A stretch of DNA of 16,242 nucleotides from CAYRTD01 sp964426915 (GTDB lineage: Bacteria; Bacteroidota; Bacteroidia; Bacteroidales; GCA-2748055): the NCBI GenBank assembly GCA_964426915.1, contig CAYRTD010000093.1:1-16242 (forward strand), read 5' to 3'. How positions within the stretch are numbered: the first letter of the stretch is position 1; each line of letters begins with the position of its first letter. A program made the position numbers and the translations under genes. This document shows positions 7,393 through 14,528 of this stretch, piece after piece. The notes beneath the pieces were generated by a model. The model saw only the letters and a list, made by a program, of their open reading frames with translations. It did not search any database and was not told the DNA's origin.

Positions 7393-7989
7393 ATGTTTGA
7401 ATTTCTCACAACTAATGAGTGGTTTGGGAGCTATGGAATTCCACTTTTAATATTCTTTTTGCGAATATGTGATGTATCCTTAGGGACAATACGGATCATT
7501 TTTGTTTCCAGAGGGAATAAGATTATTGCTCCACTCCTGGGGTTTTTTGAAGTTTTTATCTGGGTCCTGGCAATCAGCCATATTATTTCCCATCTGGATA
7601 ATTGGATGAATTATTTCGCTTATGCCGGTGGATTTGCAGCCGGTAATTATTTTGGGATGAAGATCGAAGAAAGACTGGCTGTTGGGGTATCACTCGTCAG
7701 AATAATAACTAAAAAGGAACTCCCATCCCTCTCCATTTCACTGAATGAGGGAGGTTACCCGACAACTTTGCTGGACGGACATGGAAGAGACGATGATGTG
7801 AGTATTATATATACTATAGTCAAAAGAAAAAATCTGCCCAAAGTAATTGATCTGATCAAAAGATCAAACCCCAAAGCTTTTTTTACAGTTGAAGACATCC
7901 GCTATATAAGCCATGAAAATTATCTTCCTGTTCAGAATGCAAGACATAGAAGGTTTTATTCCTTTATGGGCTGGAGAAAAGGGAAGTGA
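7393..7989 (+). CDS. UPF0316 membrane protein (DUF5698 plus DUF2179)
   Basis: This 198-residue protein has three predicted membrane segments (about 15-36, 44-65 and 70-90; residues such as IPLLIFFLRICDVSLGTIRIIFVSRG fit the family's N-terminal helices). A soluble C-terminal DUF2179 domain follows (about 115-175), with the ISLNEGGYPTTLLDGHGRDDDVSIIYTIVKRK pattern, a variant of the GxGxY/GR motif region. The molecular function of this family is unknown; DUF2179 resembles small-molecule-binding domains of the PII/ACT kind. The start ATG is 1 nt after the stop of the receiver-only gene, so they probably form an operon. It is convergent with msrC; the 64-bp gap has no clear terminator. Confidence 0.88.
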   Translation: MFEFLTTNEWFGSYGIPLLIFFLRICDVSLGTIRIIFVSRGNKIIAPLLGFFEVFIWVLAISHIISHLDNWMNYFAYAGGFAAGNYFGMKIEERLAVGVSLVRIITKKELPSLSISLNEGGYPTTLLDGHGRDDDVSIIYTIVKRKNLPKVIDLIKRSNPKAFFTVEDIRYISHENYLPVQNARHRRFYSFMGWRKGK

Positions 7990-8053
7990 AAGTTTCGGAA
8001 AGGTGATAATGAGTTCAGAGAAAACGTGAAAGCCAAAGAAATTGGCAGTAATA

Positions 8054-8524
8054 TTAAATTTTCACATTCTGCAGTAATCCCACAATCCTCTCTAGATTCA
8101 TCCGGTCTGTCTCATCAAAGCTGTTGGTATCTTTACTGTCAACATCCAGAACACCGTAAATTTCACCGTCCTGTTTCATAAGTGGGATCACAATTTCTGA
8201 CTTTGATCGTGAATCACAGGCAATATGACCGGGAAAATTTTCGACATCTGCTACAACTATACTTTCTTTACTATTGATTCCCGCCCAGCATACTCCTGTG
8301 TTCTTCTCCAGGACCTGGCAGGCCAGTGGACCCTGATAGGGCCCCACTGTTAATTCACCCTCCCTGAGCAGATAAAAACCGGTCCAGAAGAAATAGTCGA
8401 ATTTATGGTGTAGCACAGCAATAATAGTAGCCATTTTTGCTGTTTTATCTTTTGTGGAAGTAAGAAGTTCGGTAAGTTGTTTGTATACCCGGTCGTATCT
8501 TCGTTGTTTTTTTTGAGTTTCCAT
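8054..8524 (-). CDS. msrC: Free methionine-(R)-sulfoxide reductase (GAF-domain fRMsr)
   Basis: This 156-residue protein is a single GAF domain of the enzyme that reduces free L-methionine-(R)-S-oxide in the cytosol, with thioredoxin as likely reductant. The three conserved cysteines are all present: Cys69 in GPYQGPLAC, Cys79 in NTGVCWAG, and Cys103 in GHIACDSRSKSEIVIPL. The VLDVDS motif at about 125-130 is also typical. The family more often has GVCG where this protein has GVCW. The length matches the family (about 150-165 residues). It is divergent from the C69 dipeptidase gene and convergent with UPF0316. A good promoter candidate lies directly upstream. Confidence 0.93.
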   Translation of the reverse strand: METQKKQRRYDRVYKQLTELLTSTKDKTAKMATIIAVLHHKFDYFFWTGFYLLREGELTVGPYQGPLACQVLEKNTGVCWAGINSKESIVVADVENFPGHIACDSRSKSEIVIPLMKQDGEIYGVLDVDSKDTNSFDETDRMNLERIVGLLQNVKI

Positions 8525-8537
8525 GCTCTTTTTTTTT

Positions 8538-8565
8538 CAAAGTTAAAAGAAATAATTATAATCAA
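8538..8565 (-). promoter_or_regulatory. Candidate msrC promoter (-33 TTG, -7 TAACTTTG)
   Basis: On the minus strand, TTG (8563-8565) is followed after 17 bp by TAACTTTG (8538-8545), fitting the Bacteroidota layout TTG-N17-23-TAnnTTTG. Transcription would start around 8530, leaving only about 6 nt before the ATG, so the mRNA would be nearly leaderless. Confidence 0.5.
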
Positions 8566-8600
8566 TCTCAGCCCTTATTTTTTATACCCCTTTAAATAAT

Positions 8601-8608
8601 TAAATTTG
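8601..8608 (+). promoter_or_regulatory. Candidate -7 element for the C69 dipeptidase gene
   Basis: TAAATTTG is an exact TAnnTTTG match ending 15 bp before the ATG at 8624. Its last three bases are the TTG at 8606 that could be mistaken for a start codon. If the box is real, transcription begins after that TTG, which favours the ATG. No clear -33 element is seen. Confidence 0.4.
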
Positions 8609-8623
8609 AAGCAAAAAAATACT

Positions 8624-10219
8624 ATGCAAAAGCTTATCGTTTTTTCAATTGTCGCTTCTCTTATTAGTTTTAATCTTAATTCGCAGGATAAGCCCGACTG
8701 GGAGGGAGGATTCCCTGAAGGTTGTACCACTGTAACTGCCGGAAAACTTGCCACTGCTGATGGTTCTGTGATTACCAGTCATACGGACGACAGTCACCGT
8801 ACAAGATCATGGATGGATATTCAACCAGCAGAAAAACACAAAAGAAATGCAAAAAGCATTATGTATAAAAGAGTTCCTTCCGATTCTCTTGCTATGCCCA
8901 CATACAGCCATATACCCATCGGAAGCATTCCACAGGTGCGGGAGACCAACCAGTATATTAATACTGCCTATCCAAGTATGAATGAACATCAGGTGGGAAT
9001 AGGTGAATCTACATTCGGAGGAAGAGAGGAACTGCAATCAGATGAAGGTCTCATTGATTGCCAGCGCCTGTGCAAATTAATGCTTGAAAGGACAGAGTCT
9101 GCCAGGGAAGCTATTCTCCTGGGTGGTGAGCTACTGGAAAAATATGGTTGGAACGATGATGGGGAATGTCTTACTATTTCTGATAAAAAGGAAGTCTGGC
9201 ACATGGAGATCGTTGGGCCCGGTAAAGGGAAAGTAGGTGCTGTATGGGTGGCCCAACGTGTTCCCGATGATGAAGTTAGTGTAAATGCCAATGCCAGTCG
9301 TATACTGGAAATTGATCCGGAAAATGAAGATTATTTCCTGGTAAGTGATAATATTTATGAAGTCGCCAGTGAAAACGGATGGTGGGACAAGGAAACAGAA
9401 GACTTTCGTTTTGCCTATGCATATGCTCCTGAAAGCAGAACTTCAATGGCTTCAAGAAGAAGGGAATGGAGAGTGTTTGATCTGCTGGCTCCTTCACTTG
9501 AGCTGGATCCCAATGCAGAAAATTATCCCTTTTCTGTAAAGCCCGATGAAAAAGTCAGTCTTTACGATCTTGTGGAGGTTTTTCGTGATTATTATGAGGG
9601 TACAGAATTCAATTTTGTTAAAAATATCACAGTTGCCGATGATGAGGGTAAAATGGTCATTTCACCCCTTGCCAATCCTTTTATGCCCTATGATATGAAC
9701 AAGGTTTTCGATATAAACGGAGGATGGGGCTGGAGAGGAGAAAGGACCATCGCAAGGTGGTACACCATGTATGCTACCATCATACAGAGCCGCGACTGGC
9801 TGCCGGATGAGATTGGCGGTGTGGAATGGCTGGCTATGGATAATGTGGCCTCCTCGGTCTATATTCCTGTTTACTGCTCAGTAACCGACCTTCCTGAATC
9901 CTATAAAACACCCGGTCGCCCTAAGGGCTATACAAGCGAAAGTGCCTGGTGGGCATTCAACCGTATGGGGACGCTTGCGGCTCAGAGATGGGGAGATATG
10001 CGTCATGATGTTATGGCTGTTTTTGACCCTATGCAGAAAGAACTATTTGAAAATCAGGAAGAATTTGAGGCTAAAGCCATGGAATTATATAATGCCGGCA
10101 AAAAAAAGGAACTTATTATCATGCTTACTGATTATACCATGAAATGGGGGAATGAAGCAGTAGAAGAGGCATGGAAAACCGGAGATTTTCTCTGGACGAA
10201 ATACGACGAACTGTTTTAA
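8624..10219 (+). CDS. Exported C69-family dipeptidase
   Basis: Starting at the ATG (8624) the protein has 531 residues. It opens with a clear signal peptide (residues 1-20, MQKLIVFSIVASLISFNLNS). After a short propeptide comes EGCTTVTAGK with Cys34, the N-terminal nucleophile exposed by autoprocessing in this Ntn-hydrolase family, and then ATADGSVITSHTDD (family motif xDGSV). The mature enzyme would cleave dipeptides in the periplasm or on the cell surface. Length and architecture fit secreted C69/U34 dipeptidases of Bacteroidota. An in-frame TTG at 8606 would add six residues, but it overlaps the probable promoter. Transcribed in the same direction as ltaE, with a 102-bp gap lacking a terminator, so read-through is possible. 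Confidence 0.9.
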   Translation: MQKLIVFSIVASLISFNLNSQDKPDWEGGFPEGCTTVTAGKLATADGSVITSHTDDSHRTRSWMDIQPAEKHKRNAKSIMYKRVPSDSLAMPTYSHIPIGSIPQVRETNQYINTAYPSMNEHQVGIGESTFGGREELQSDEGLIDCQRLCKLMLERTESAREAILLGGELLEKYGWNDDGECLTISDKKEVWHMEIVGPGKGKVGAVWVAQRVPDDEVSVNANASRILEIDPENEDYFLVSDNIYEVASENGWWDKETEDFRFAYAYAPESRTSMASRRREWRVFDLLAPSLELDPNAENYPFSVKPDEKVSLYDLVEVFRDYYEGTEFNFVKNITVADDEGKMVISPLANPFMPYDMNKVFDINGGWGWRGERTIARWYTMYATIIQSRDWLPDEIGGVEWLAMDNVASSVYIPVYCSVTDLPESYKTPGRPKGYTSESAWWAFNRMGTLAAQRWGDMRHDVMAVFDPMQKELFENQEEFEAKAMELYNAGKKKELIIMLTDYTMKWGNEAVEEAWKTGDFLWTKYDELF

Positions 10220-10321
10220 TTTAAGCTTAACAGCCTGGACTGGTAGAAGTAAGGGATGCAATAAAGAACAAATCTTTTACCGTACCCGTTTCCCGGTTAG
10301 CTGATCAAAAATTATGATCCT

Positions 10322-11359
10322 ATGAACAAACGCGGATTTGCAAGCGACAACAATTCAGGAGTTCATCCTGAAATACTCAGGGCCATTGAAAATGTAAACA
10401 ATGGACACACCATTGCCTATGGGGATGATATTTATACCGAAAGAGCCAAAATGCAAATAAAAGAAATATTCGGAGAAAACTCTGAAGTATTTTTTGTGTT
10501 TATCGGTACTGCTGCGAATGTGCTGGGACTTACAGCCCTTACCAAATCATATAATTCGGTTATTTGTTCGGAGACCGCTCACATACATGTTGACGAATGC
10601 GGGGCCCCTGAAAAATTCACCGGCTGCAAGTTGTTGTCGGTTGAAACCGTTGATGGAAAGTTAAGCATCGACGGGATAAAAAAGCATATGCAGGGTTTTG
10701 GATTTGAACATCATGCACAACCGGGAGTCATCTCCATTACACAGGCTTCTGAAATGGGAACGGTCTATACAGTGGAAGAGATACGCACGATCACTGATTA
10801 TGCTCATCAAAATGGCTTGCTGGTGCACATGGATGGAGCAAGAATAAGTAATGCAGCCGTAAGCCTGGGGAAGAATTTTAGAGAATTTACAGCCGATGCT
10901 GGTATAGATGTTCTCTCTTTTGGAGGAACCAAAAATGGGATGATGTATGGGGAGGCTGTTATTTTTTTCAATAAGGATCTCGCCTATGATTTTAAATACA
11001 TTCGGAAACAGGGAATGCAACTGGCTTCAAAAATGAGATTCATCTCCGCACAATTTTCTGCTTTTCTTTCGAATGATGTCTGGAAGAAAAATGCCCAGCA
11101 TGCAAATCATATGGCAAAACTTCTAGAACAGGAGGTTTCAACAATTCCGGGGATAAAAATTACCCAGAAAGTAGAAGCAAATGGTGTATTTGCAATAATT
11201 CCTCCAAAACTAATTCCTCTTCTTCAGGAAGAGTATTTTTTTTATGTCTGGGATGAAGAGCGTTCCGAAGTAAGATGGATGACCTCCTTTGATACCAAAG
11301 AAGAGGATATTCATGGCTTCTGTAATCTCTTGAGAAAGATGATGGAGCAACAGGGATGA
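10322..11359 (+). CDS. ltaE: Low-specificity L-threonine aldolase
   Basis: This 345-residue PLP-dependent enzyme cleaves L-threonine or L-allo-threonine to glycine and acetaldehyde. The PLP lysine is Lys204 in SFGGTKNGMMYGEA, Asp171 in VHMDGAR contacts the PLP nitrogen, and Arg174 follows. The N-terminal FASDNNSG and YGDDIYTERA segments and SETAHIHVDECGAPE (residues 83-97) match the Pseudomonas-type low-specificity aldolases of about 345 residues. The frame is intact and it is probably a cytosolic tetramer. Start ATG at 10322; no strong promoter is recognisable in the 102 bp upstream of it. The stop codon (11357-11359) is immediately followed by repeat copy 3, so the transcript would end with that element's hairpins. 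Confidence 0.92.
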   Translation: MNKRGFASDNNSGVHPEILRAIENVNNGHTIAYGDDIYTERAKMQIKEIFGENSEVFFVFIGTAANVLGLTALTKSYNSVICSETAHIHVDECGAPEKFTGCKLLSVETVDGKLSIDGIKKHMQGFGFEHHAQPGVISITQASEMGTVYTVEEIRTITDYAHQNGLLVHMDGARISNAAVSLGKNFREFTADAGIDVLSFGGTKNGMMYGEAVIFFNKDLAYDFKYIRKQGMQLASKMRFISAQFSAFLSNDVWKKNAQHANHMAKLLEQEVSTIPGIKITQKVEANGVFAIIPPKLIPLLQEEYFFYVWDEERSEVRWMTSFDTKEEDIHGFCNLLRKMMEQQG

Positions 11360-11360
11360 C

Positions 11361-11628
11361 TTAAGTGTCTGTCAATAAAGTCGAGTGTCTGGATCATAAC
11401 CGAAACCGCCAAATGGCGGTGAGCTCAGCTAAGCTAATGTTCAAGATCAAGGCGCGCAACCGCGTGTCGCTGAAGCTTTCCGCGAGCGCAGAGCTTCTAC
11501 CCTCGCGGAAAGCTTCAGCGACAGGGTGCGGAGGCACAAGCCGGAAAAAGCGGAGTTTACTCGTGTAAATGAGCATTTTTCCGGCGAGCATAACGCAGAT
11601 ATCGGACTTTATGGACAGACACTAATTA
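11361..11628 (+). repeat. Hairpin-rich interspersed repeat, copy 3 (complete)
   Basis: This is the most complete copy, filling nearly all the gap between convergent ltaE and queA. Left end: TTAAGTGTCTGTCAATAAAG (11361-11380), then a second GTGTCTG. Right end (about 11596-11628) reads on the minus strand TAATTAGTGTCTGTCCATAA and continues to match the left end for about 33 bp with few mismatches. Internal parts in order: hairpin ACCGCC/GGCGGT (11405-11420); the shared core (about 11434-11464); a long hairpin with perfect 22-bp arms at 11465-11486 and 11502-11523, whose outer 14 bp match copy 1; and a nested hairpin GCCGGAAAAA/TTTTTCCGGC (11540-11585) around TTTAC/GTAAA. There is no transposase and no convincing gene. 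It may act as a terminator for both flanking genes. Confidence 0.8.
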
Positions 11629-11652
11629 TAAAATCCCGTTTTCTCTTTTAAA

Positions 11653-12864
11653 TTATGACGGATAAAGCAGTGAGGAATCCCCGTAACTAAGGAACCTGAA
11701 ATCGTTTTTAAGGGCATATTCATAAATATCCTGCCATTTATCCCCTACAAGAGCCGCAATGAGCATTAAGAGTGTGCTGGATGGTTGATGAAAATTGGTG
11801 AGCAGGCAATCGGTCATGCGAAATGTATACCCCGGAGAGATCATAATACCTGTTGATCCAAAAAAAATATCCCTGTTTTCTTTTTCAAGAAAATCCAATA
11901 TAGCTTCCAGGGCTTTTTTTCCGGGTATATCCTGATCCAGATCATAAGCCTCAAACTGATCCAGCTTCGCACAATCTTCATCAGGATATTTCATTAACAT
12001 TTTAACCCCCATCCAGTAAAGGCTTTCCAAGGTTCTGCAGGAAGTTGTTCCTACAGGTGTAATATGTTCATGATTCCTGATGAGATGTTCAAGGCTGTTT
12101 TTCTGTACATGAAACCGTTCCACATGCATTTTGTGGTCGAGACCGTTTTCCGTTCTGACCGGGATGAAAGTTCCTGCGCCAACATGAAGGGTTACTTCAG
12201 ACATTGAAAAGCTTTTCTTTTCCAGACGATCCAGAAGTCCCTCCGTAAAATGCAATCCTGCAGTCGGAGCTGCCACTGAACCCTCATGTTTGGAATATAT
12301 TGTCTGATAGGTCAATGCATCAGGTTTTTCCGCTTCCCGTCCAAGGTACGGGGGGATGGGAGTGTTTCCGAAGACTTCAATAATTTCACTAAAACTTATT
12401 GAAGCAGGGTTCCATGAGAATCGGATCCTTTCTTCAGCTCCTTCTTTTTTTATCCGCTTAGCATAAAGTGTGAATTTGCTTTCGGCATTGAATAATTGCA
12501 GCCTTTCATTTTTCCATTTTTTTGAATTGCCAACAACACATTTCCATTCAACCGAACCGATGGTAGAAAAGTTTAACTGATATTCATAAGGTTGAAGGGG
12601 TTCAAGACAAAATATCTCTATCTGTGCACCTGTTTTTTTTCTGAATTTCAATCGGGCATGAATAACCCTGGAGTTATTGAATACCAGATGGGTATCGGGA
12701 TTCAGGAAAGTATCTATTTCATGAAAAAATCCGGAGCTGATATTTCCATTCCTGTATACAAGTAATTTAGACTTATCTCTTTCAGCTAAAGGATAAGGGG
12801 CAATCTGTGATTCCGGCAGATTATATTTAAACTTGCCTATGGCTATGTTTTCCGGTTTCTTCAT
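11653..12864 (-). CDS. queA: S-adenosylmethionine:tRNA ribosyltransferase-isomerase
   Basis: QueA transfers and isomerises the ribosyl group of S-adenosylmethionine onto 7-aminomethyl-7-deazaguanine at tRNA position 34, making epoxyqueuosine. The protein has 403 residues from the ATG at 12862-12864 (MKKPENIAIGKFKYNLPESQ). Hallmarks seen: NNSRVIHARL, TPIPPYLGREAEKPD, QTIYSKHEGSVAAPTAGLHFT, VTLHVGAGTFIPVR, GTTSCRTLES, TNFHQPSSTLLMLIAAL and the C-terminal FRFLSYGDSSLLYP. It is longer than E. coli QueA because of an insertion of roughly 50 residues after GTTSCRTLES, usual in Bacteroidota. A TTG-type upstream extension to 12978 is open but lacks family similarity and would overlap the divergent Smr gene. 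No other queuosine gene is present in the window. Confidence 0.95.
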   Translation of the reverse strand: MKKPENIAIGKFKYNLPESQIAPYPLAERDKSKLLVYRNGNISSGFFHEIDTFLNPDTHLVFNNSRVIHARLKFRKKTGAQIEIFCLEPLQPYEYQLNFSTIGSVEWKCVVGNSKKWKNERLQLFNAESKFTLYAKRIKKEGAEERIRFSWNPASISFSEIIEVFGNTPIPPYLGREAEKPDALTYQTIYSKHEGSVAAPTAGLHFTEGLLDRLEKKSFSMSEVTLHVGAGTFIPVRTENGLDHKMHVERFHVQKNSLEHLIRNHEHITPVGTTSCRTLESLYWMGVKMLMKYPDEDCAKLDQFEAYDLDQDIPGKKALEAILDFLEKENRDIFFGSTGIMISPGYTFRMTDCLLTNFHQPSSTLLMLIAALVGDKWQDIYEYALKNDFRFLSYGDSSLLYPS

Positions 12865-12896
12865 TGATGAAAGGTCGACAAAAATAGCTAATTTTG
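12864..12896 (+). promoter_or_regulatory. Candidate promoter of the DUF2027-Smr gene
   Basis: TTG (12864-12866) is followed after 22 bp by TAATTTTG (12889-12896), matching the Bacteroidota layout. The start codon ATG is at 12912, so the leader would be about 8-10 nt. The -33 element overlaps the queA start codon. Transcription of the two divergent genes could therefore be mutually exclusive. Confidence 0.5.
12879..12886 (-). promoter_or_regulatory. Candidate -7 element for queA
   Basis: The minus strand reads TATTTTTG, an exact TAnnTTTG match, 14 bp before the queA ATG. No -33 TTG lies at normal spacing; the nearest is only 11 bp away. The box is separated by 2 bp from the -7 element facing the other way for the Smr gene. 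Confidence 0.4.
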
Positions 12897-12911
12897 TCAA
12901 AAATACAGAAT

Positions 12912-13958
12912 ATGAGATACAGAGTAGGAGATAAGGTAAAGTTTCTTCATGACACCGGTCATGGTGTGGTGAGTTCAATTGTTGATAAAAATACCGTTAT
13001 GGTCCGTACTGAAGACGGATTTGATATGCCCTTTCTCGGAAAGGACCTTGTTACATACGGAAGTGACGAGAACTTTATGATGTCCGGAAGAGAAGAGGAG
13101 GAACAGGAAACAGAGGAATATAAGGAGAGTGAATTTCAAGAGAAAGCAGAAGAGCCGGAAGATTCCGGAGAACCTGTTGAGGACGAGGAAGTTGTTTTTG
13201 CCCTGAACTTAAGTAAAAGTGGAACCGATATAATGTCTTATCTGGTAAACAGCTCAAGCTATCATTTATATTATACAGTATCCAGAACAATTTCCGGTGA
13301 GGAGAATTTAATATCAAGGGGAATCCTTGAAGCGGATACCAAAGTTCGTCTGGGTAAATTAGTACCTTCGAATATGAATGAAGAATGGGGGGTAAAGGTG
13401 AATCTCCTGTTTTGGAATAATAGTTTTTACAAGGCTGTAAAACCTGCAGGCAGGAGCATAAGCATTGATTTCAATGGGCTCTACAGTGGGTTATCATTGA
13501 CGGAAAACGATTATTTCGAACAAAAAGCTGCTATTTTCACTGTACATTCATTCAGGGATAAAGCTTCAGAAAAATTTGAGAACAAAAAAGTGGAAAATGA
13601 TCTGAAAACTGCTCTTCTGGAAAAAGAACAGCGGGAAGAAAAAAAGCAGGTAAAAAAAGCACAACGAAATCCTGAAAAGGAGGAAGTTGACCTTCATATT
13701 GAATCTATTGTGGATGATTATAAAGATTTGAGCAATGGAGAGATTCTGGATATACAGCTCTCAAGATTTAAAACAAGACTTGAAACAGCAATTATCCATA
13801 AAACCCGCAGAATCGTATTTATTCATGGAATAGGTAATGGAAAACTTAAACATGAATTACGAAAAACACTTGATAGAAAATATCCTGATCTTAAATATCA
13901 GGACGCCTCTTTTAAGGAATATGGCTATGGTGCTACTATGGTTATGATTCCGGGATAA
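12912..13958 (+). CDS. DUF2027 and Smr-domain protein
   Basis: This 348-residue cytosolic protein begins with a DUF2027 region: a small beta-barrel-like part (residues 1-50, VGDKVKFLHDTGHGVVSSI), an acidic linker (about 58-95, very Glu-rich), and a beta-rich domain (about 96-215). A charged helical segment (about 216-256) precedes a C-terminal Smr domain (about 257-346) with VDLHIE (DLH motif) and HGIGNGKL (HGxGxG motif). Smr domains are nucleases or nucleic-acid-binding modules, as in MutS2, but this protein has no MutS part. The DUF2027-Smr fusion is a Bacteroidota family of unknown role. The ATG at 12912 is preferred over an in-frame TTG at 12894 that lies in the -7 element. It is divergent from queA. 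Confidence 0.88.
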   Translation: MRYRVGDKVKFLHDTGHGVVSSIVDKNTVMVRTEDGFDMPFLGKDLVTYGSDENFMMSGREEEEQETEEYKESEFQEKAEEPEDSGEPVEDEEVVFALNLSKSGTDIMSYLVNSSSYHLYYTVSRTISGEENLISRGILEADTKVRLGKLVPSNMNEEWGVKVNLLFWNNSFYKAVKPAGRSISIDFNGLYSGLSLTENDYFEQKAAIFTVHSFRDKASEKFENKKVENDLKTALLEKEQREEKKQVKKAQRNPEKEEVDLHIESIVDDYKDLSNGEILDIQLSRFKTRLETAIIHKTRRIVFIHGIGNGKLKHELRKTLDRKYPDLKYQDASFKEYGYGATMVMIPG

Positions 13959-13990
13959 AGTTTTATCGGGATGAGTGATATGATTGTTAT

Positions 13991-14013
13991 ACTTCCGGCA
14001 GACTTCAGGAAGT
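13991..14013 (+). other. Small hairpin after the Smr gene
   Basis: Arms ACTTCC (13991-13996) and GGAAGT (14008-14013) form a 6-bp stem with an 11-nt loop, 33 bp after the Smr stop. There is no T-run, so it is a weak terminator at best. Its right arm touches the -33 element of the rnpB promoter. Confidence 0.25.
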
Positions 14014-14043
14014 TGCGGGAAGACCTTAAATTTACTAATTTTG
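14013..14043 (+). promoter_or_regulatory. rnpB promoter (-33 TTG, -7 TAATTTTG)
   Basis: TTG (14013-14015) and an exact -7 element TAATTTTG (14036-14043) are 20 bp apart. The predicted start is about 14047-14050, exactly where the P1 helix of RNase P RNA begins. The agreement of promoter and RNA 5' end makes this the best-supported promoter in the window. Confidence 0.65.
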
Positions 14044-14047
14044 CAGA

Positions 14048-14378
14048 AAGATGAACCAGCCTGTCGGGTCCGCTTTAGCGTGATCAGGAAAGTCCGGGCA
14101 ACACAGGGCACTCCGCTTTTGAAAAAAAGATGTTCGCGAGGGCATAGAAGCAGGAAAGAAAATAACCACCCCGGCTCATGCCAGGGAAAGGGTGAGAAGG
14201 TGAGGTAAGAGCTCACCGGCAGGCATGGTGACATGCCTGGCCGCCTGCCTCGGAGGTTGTAAGACCAAGTAAACCGGCGTTTTAAGGGTTGCCCGCCCGA
14301 AGCCGGAGGGTAGGTCGCATAGATAAATGACAGGAATTCGCCTTTGGCGATAACAGAACCTGGCTTATGGTTTGTCTT
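14048..14378 (+). ncRNA. rnpB: RNase P RNA, bacterial type A
   Basis: This is the catalytic RNA of RNase P, which cuts the 5' leader from pre-tRNAs with the RnpA protein. Hallmarks in order: GGAAAGTCCGGGCAACA at about 14087 (conserved region I, P4 5' strand), AGGGTGAGAAGGTGAGG then GGTAAGAGCTCACCGG (14204-14219), AAACCGGCG at about 14271, AGATAAATGACAGG at 14321 (conserved region V), and ACAGAACCTGGCTTATGG at about 14353 (P4 3' strand). The ends were set by the P1 helix: AAGATGAACCA (14048-14058) pairs with TGGTTTGTCTT (14368-14378), including two G-U pairs. Open frames across this region on both strands are spurious. Type A/B subclass was not tested by folding. Confidence 0.95.
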
Positions 14379-14422
14379 TAATAAAAAATGACCGGAATTT
14401 TTTCCGGTCATTTTTTATTAAA
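14377..14422. terminator. Strong bidirectional intrinsic terminator after rnpB
   Basis: The core stem TGACCGGAA/TTCCGGTCA (14389-14397 and 14402-14410) with a TTTT loop is extended by A-T pairs to 21 bp (14377-14397 with 14402-14422). It has a T-run after the stem on both strands. It terminates rnpB and can serve the minus-strand molybdenum-carrier-like gene, whose stop is 107 bp away. The outer A-T pairs overlap the 3' strand of P1, so the two pairings compete slightly. Confidence 0.88.
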
Positions 14423-14528
14423 AGGAGTTTTTTTGCTTGCTCACTTTGTTTTTGTTTAACGAACTTCGATATTACCAGGGTAAACTTTTACTTTCGCTAT
14501 AATAAACAGTTGTTTAATAATTTTCTTC
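14423..14528. other. AT-rich gap with no recognised feature
   Basis: The 106 bp between the rnpB terminator and the stop codon of the molybdenum-carrier-like gene is AT-rich. It shows no reading frame, repeat copy or further terminator that I can support. Confidence 0.5.

Noticed and set aside
8606..8623. TTG start for the C69 dipeptidase
   Set aside because: The TTG is inside the probable -7 element; the ATG at 8624 begins a normal signal peptide.
11365..11591. Open frames of 65-67 codons on both strands inside repeat copy 3
   Set aside because: They consist of the repeat's hairpin arms and do not recur as conserved frames in copies 1 and 2, so they are not likely genes.
1..11628. Reading the hairpin repeats as a CRISPR array or integron attC sites
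   Set aside because: Copies are kilobases apart with no regular spacers, no cas genes and no integrase; attC core sites were not seen.
12865..12978. N-terminal extension of queA by 38 residues
   Set aside because: The added sequence has no QueA similarity, overlaps the divergent Smr gene, and the ATG at 12864 fits the family start and promoter.
13857..14411. Long open frame on the minus strand (184 codons) and a 74-codon frame on the plus strand
   Set aside because: They lie across rnpB and its terminator; RNase P RNA hallmarks explain this region.
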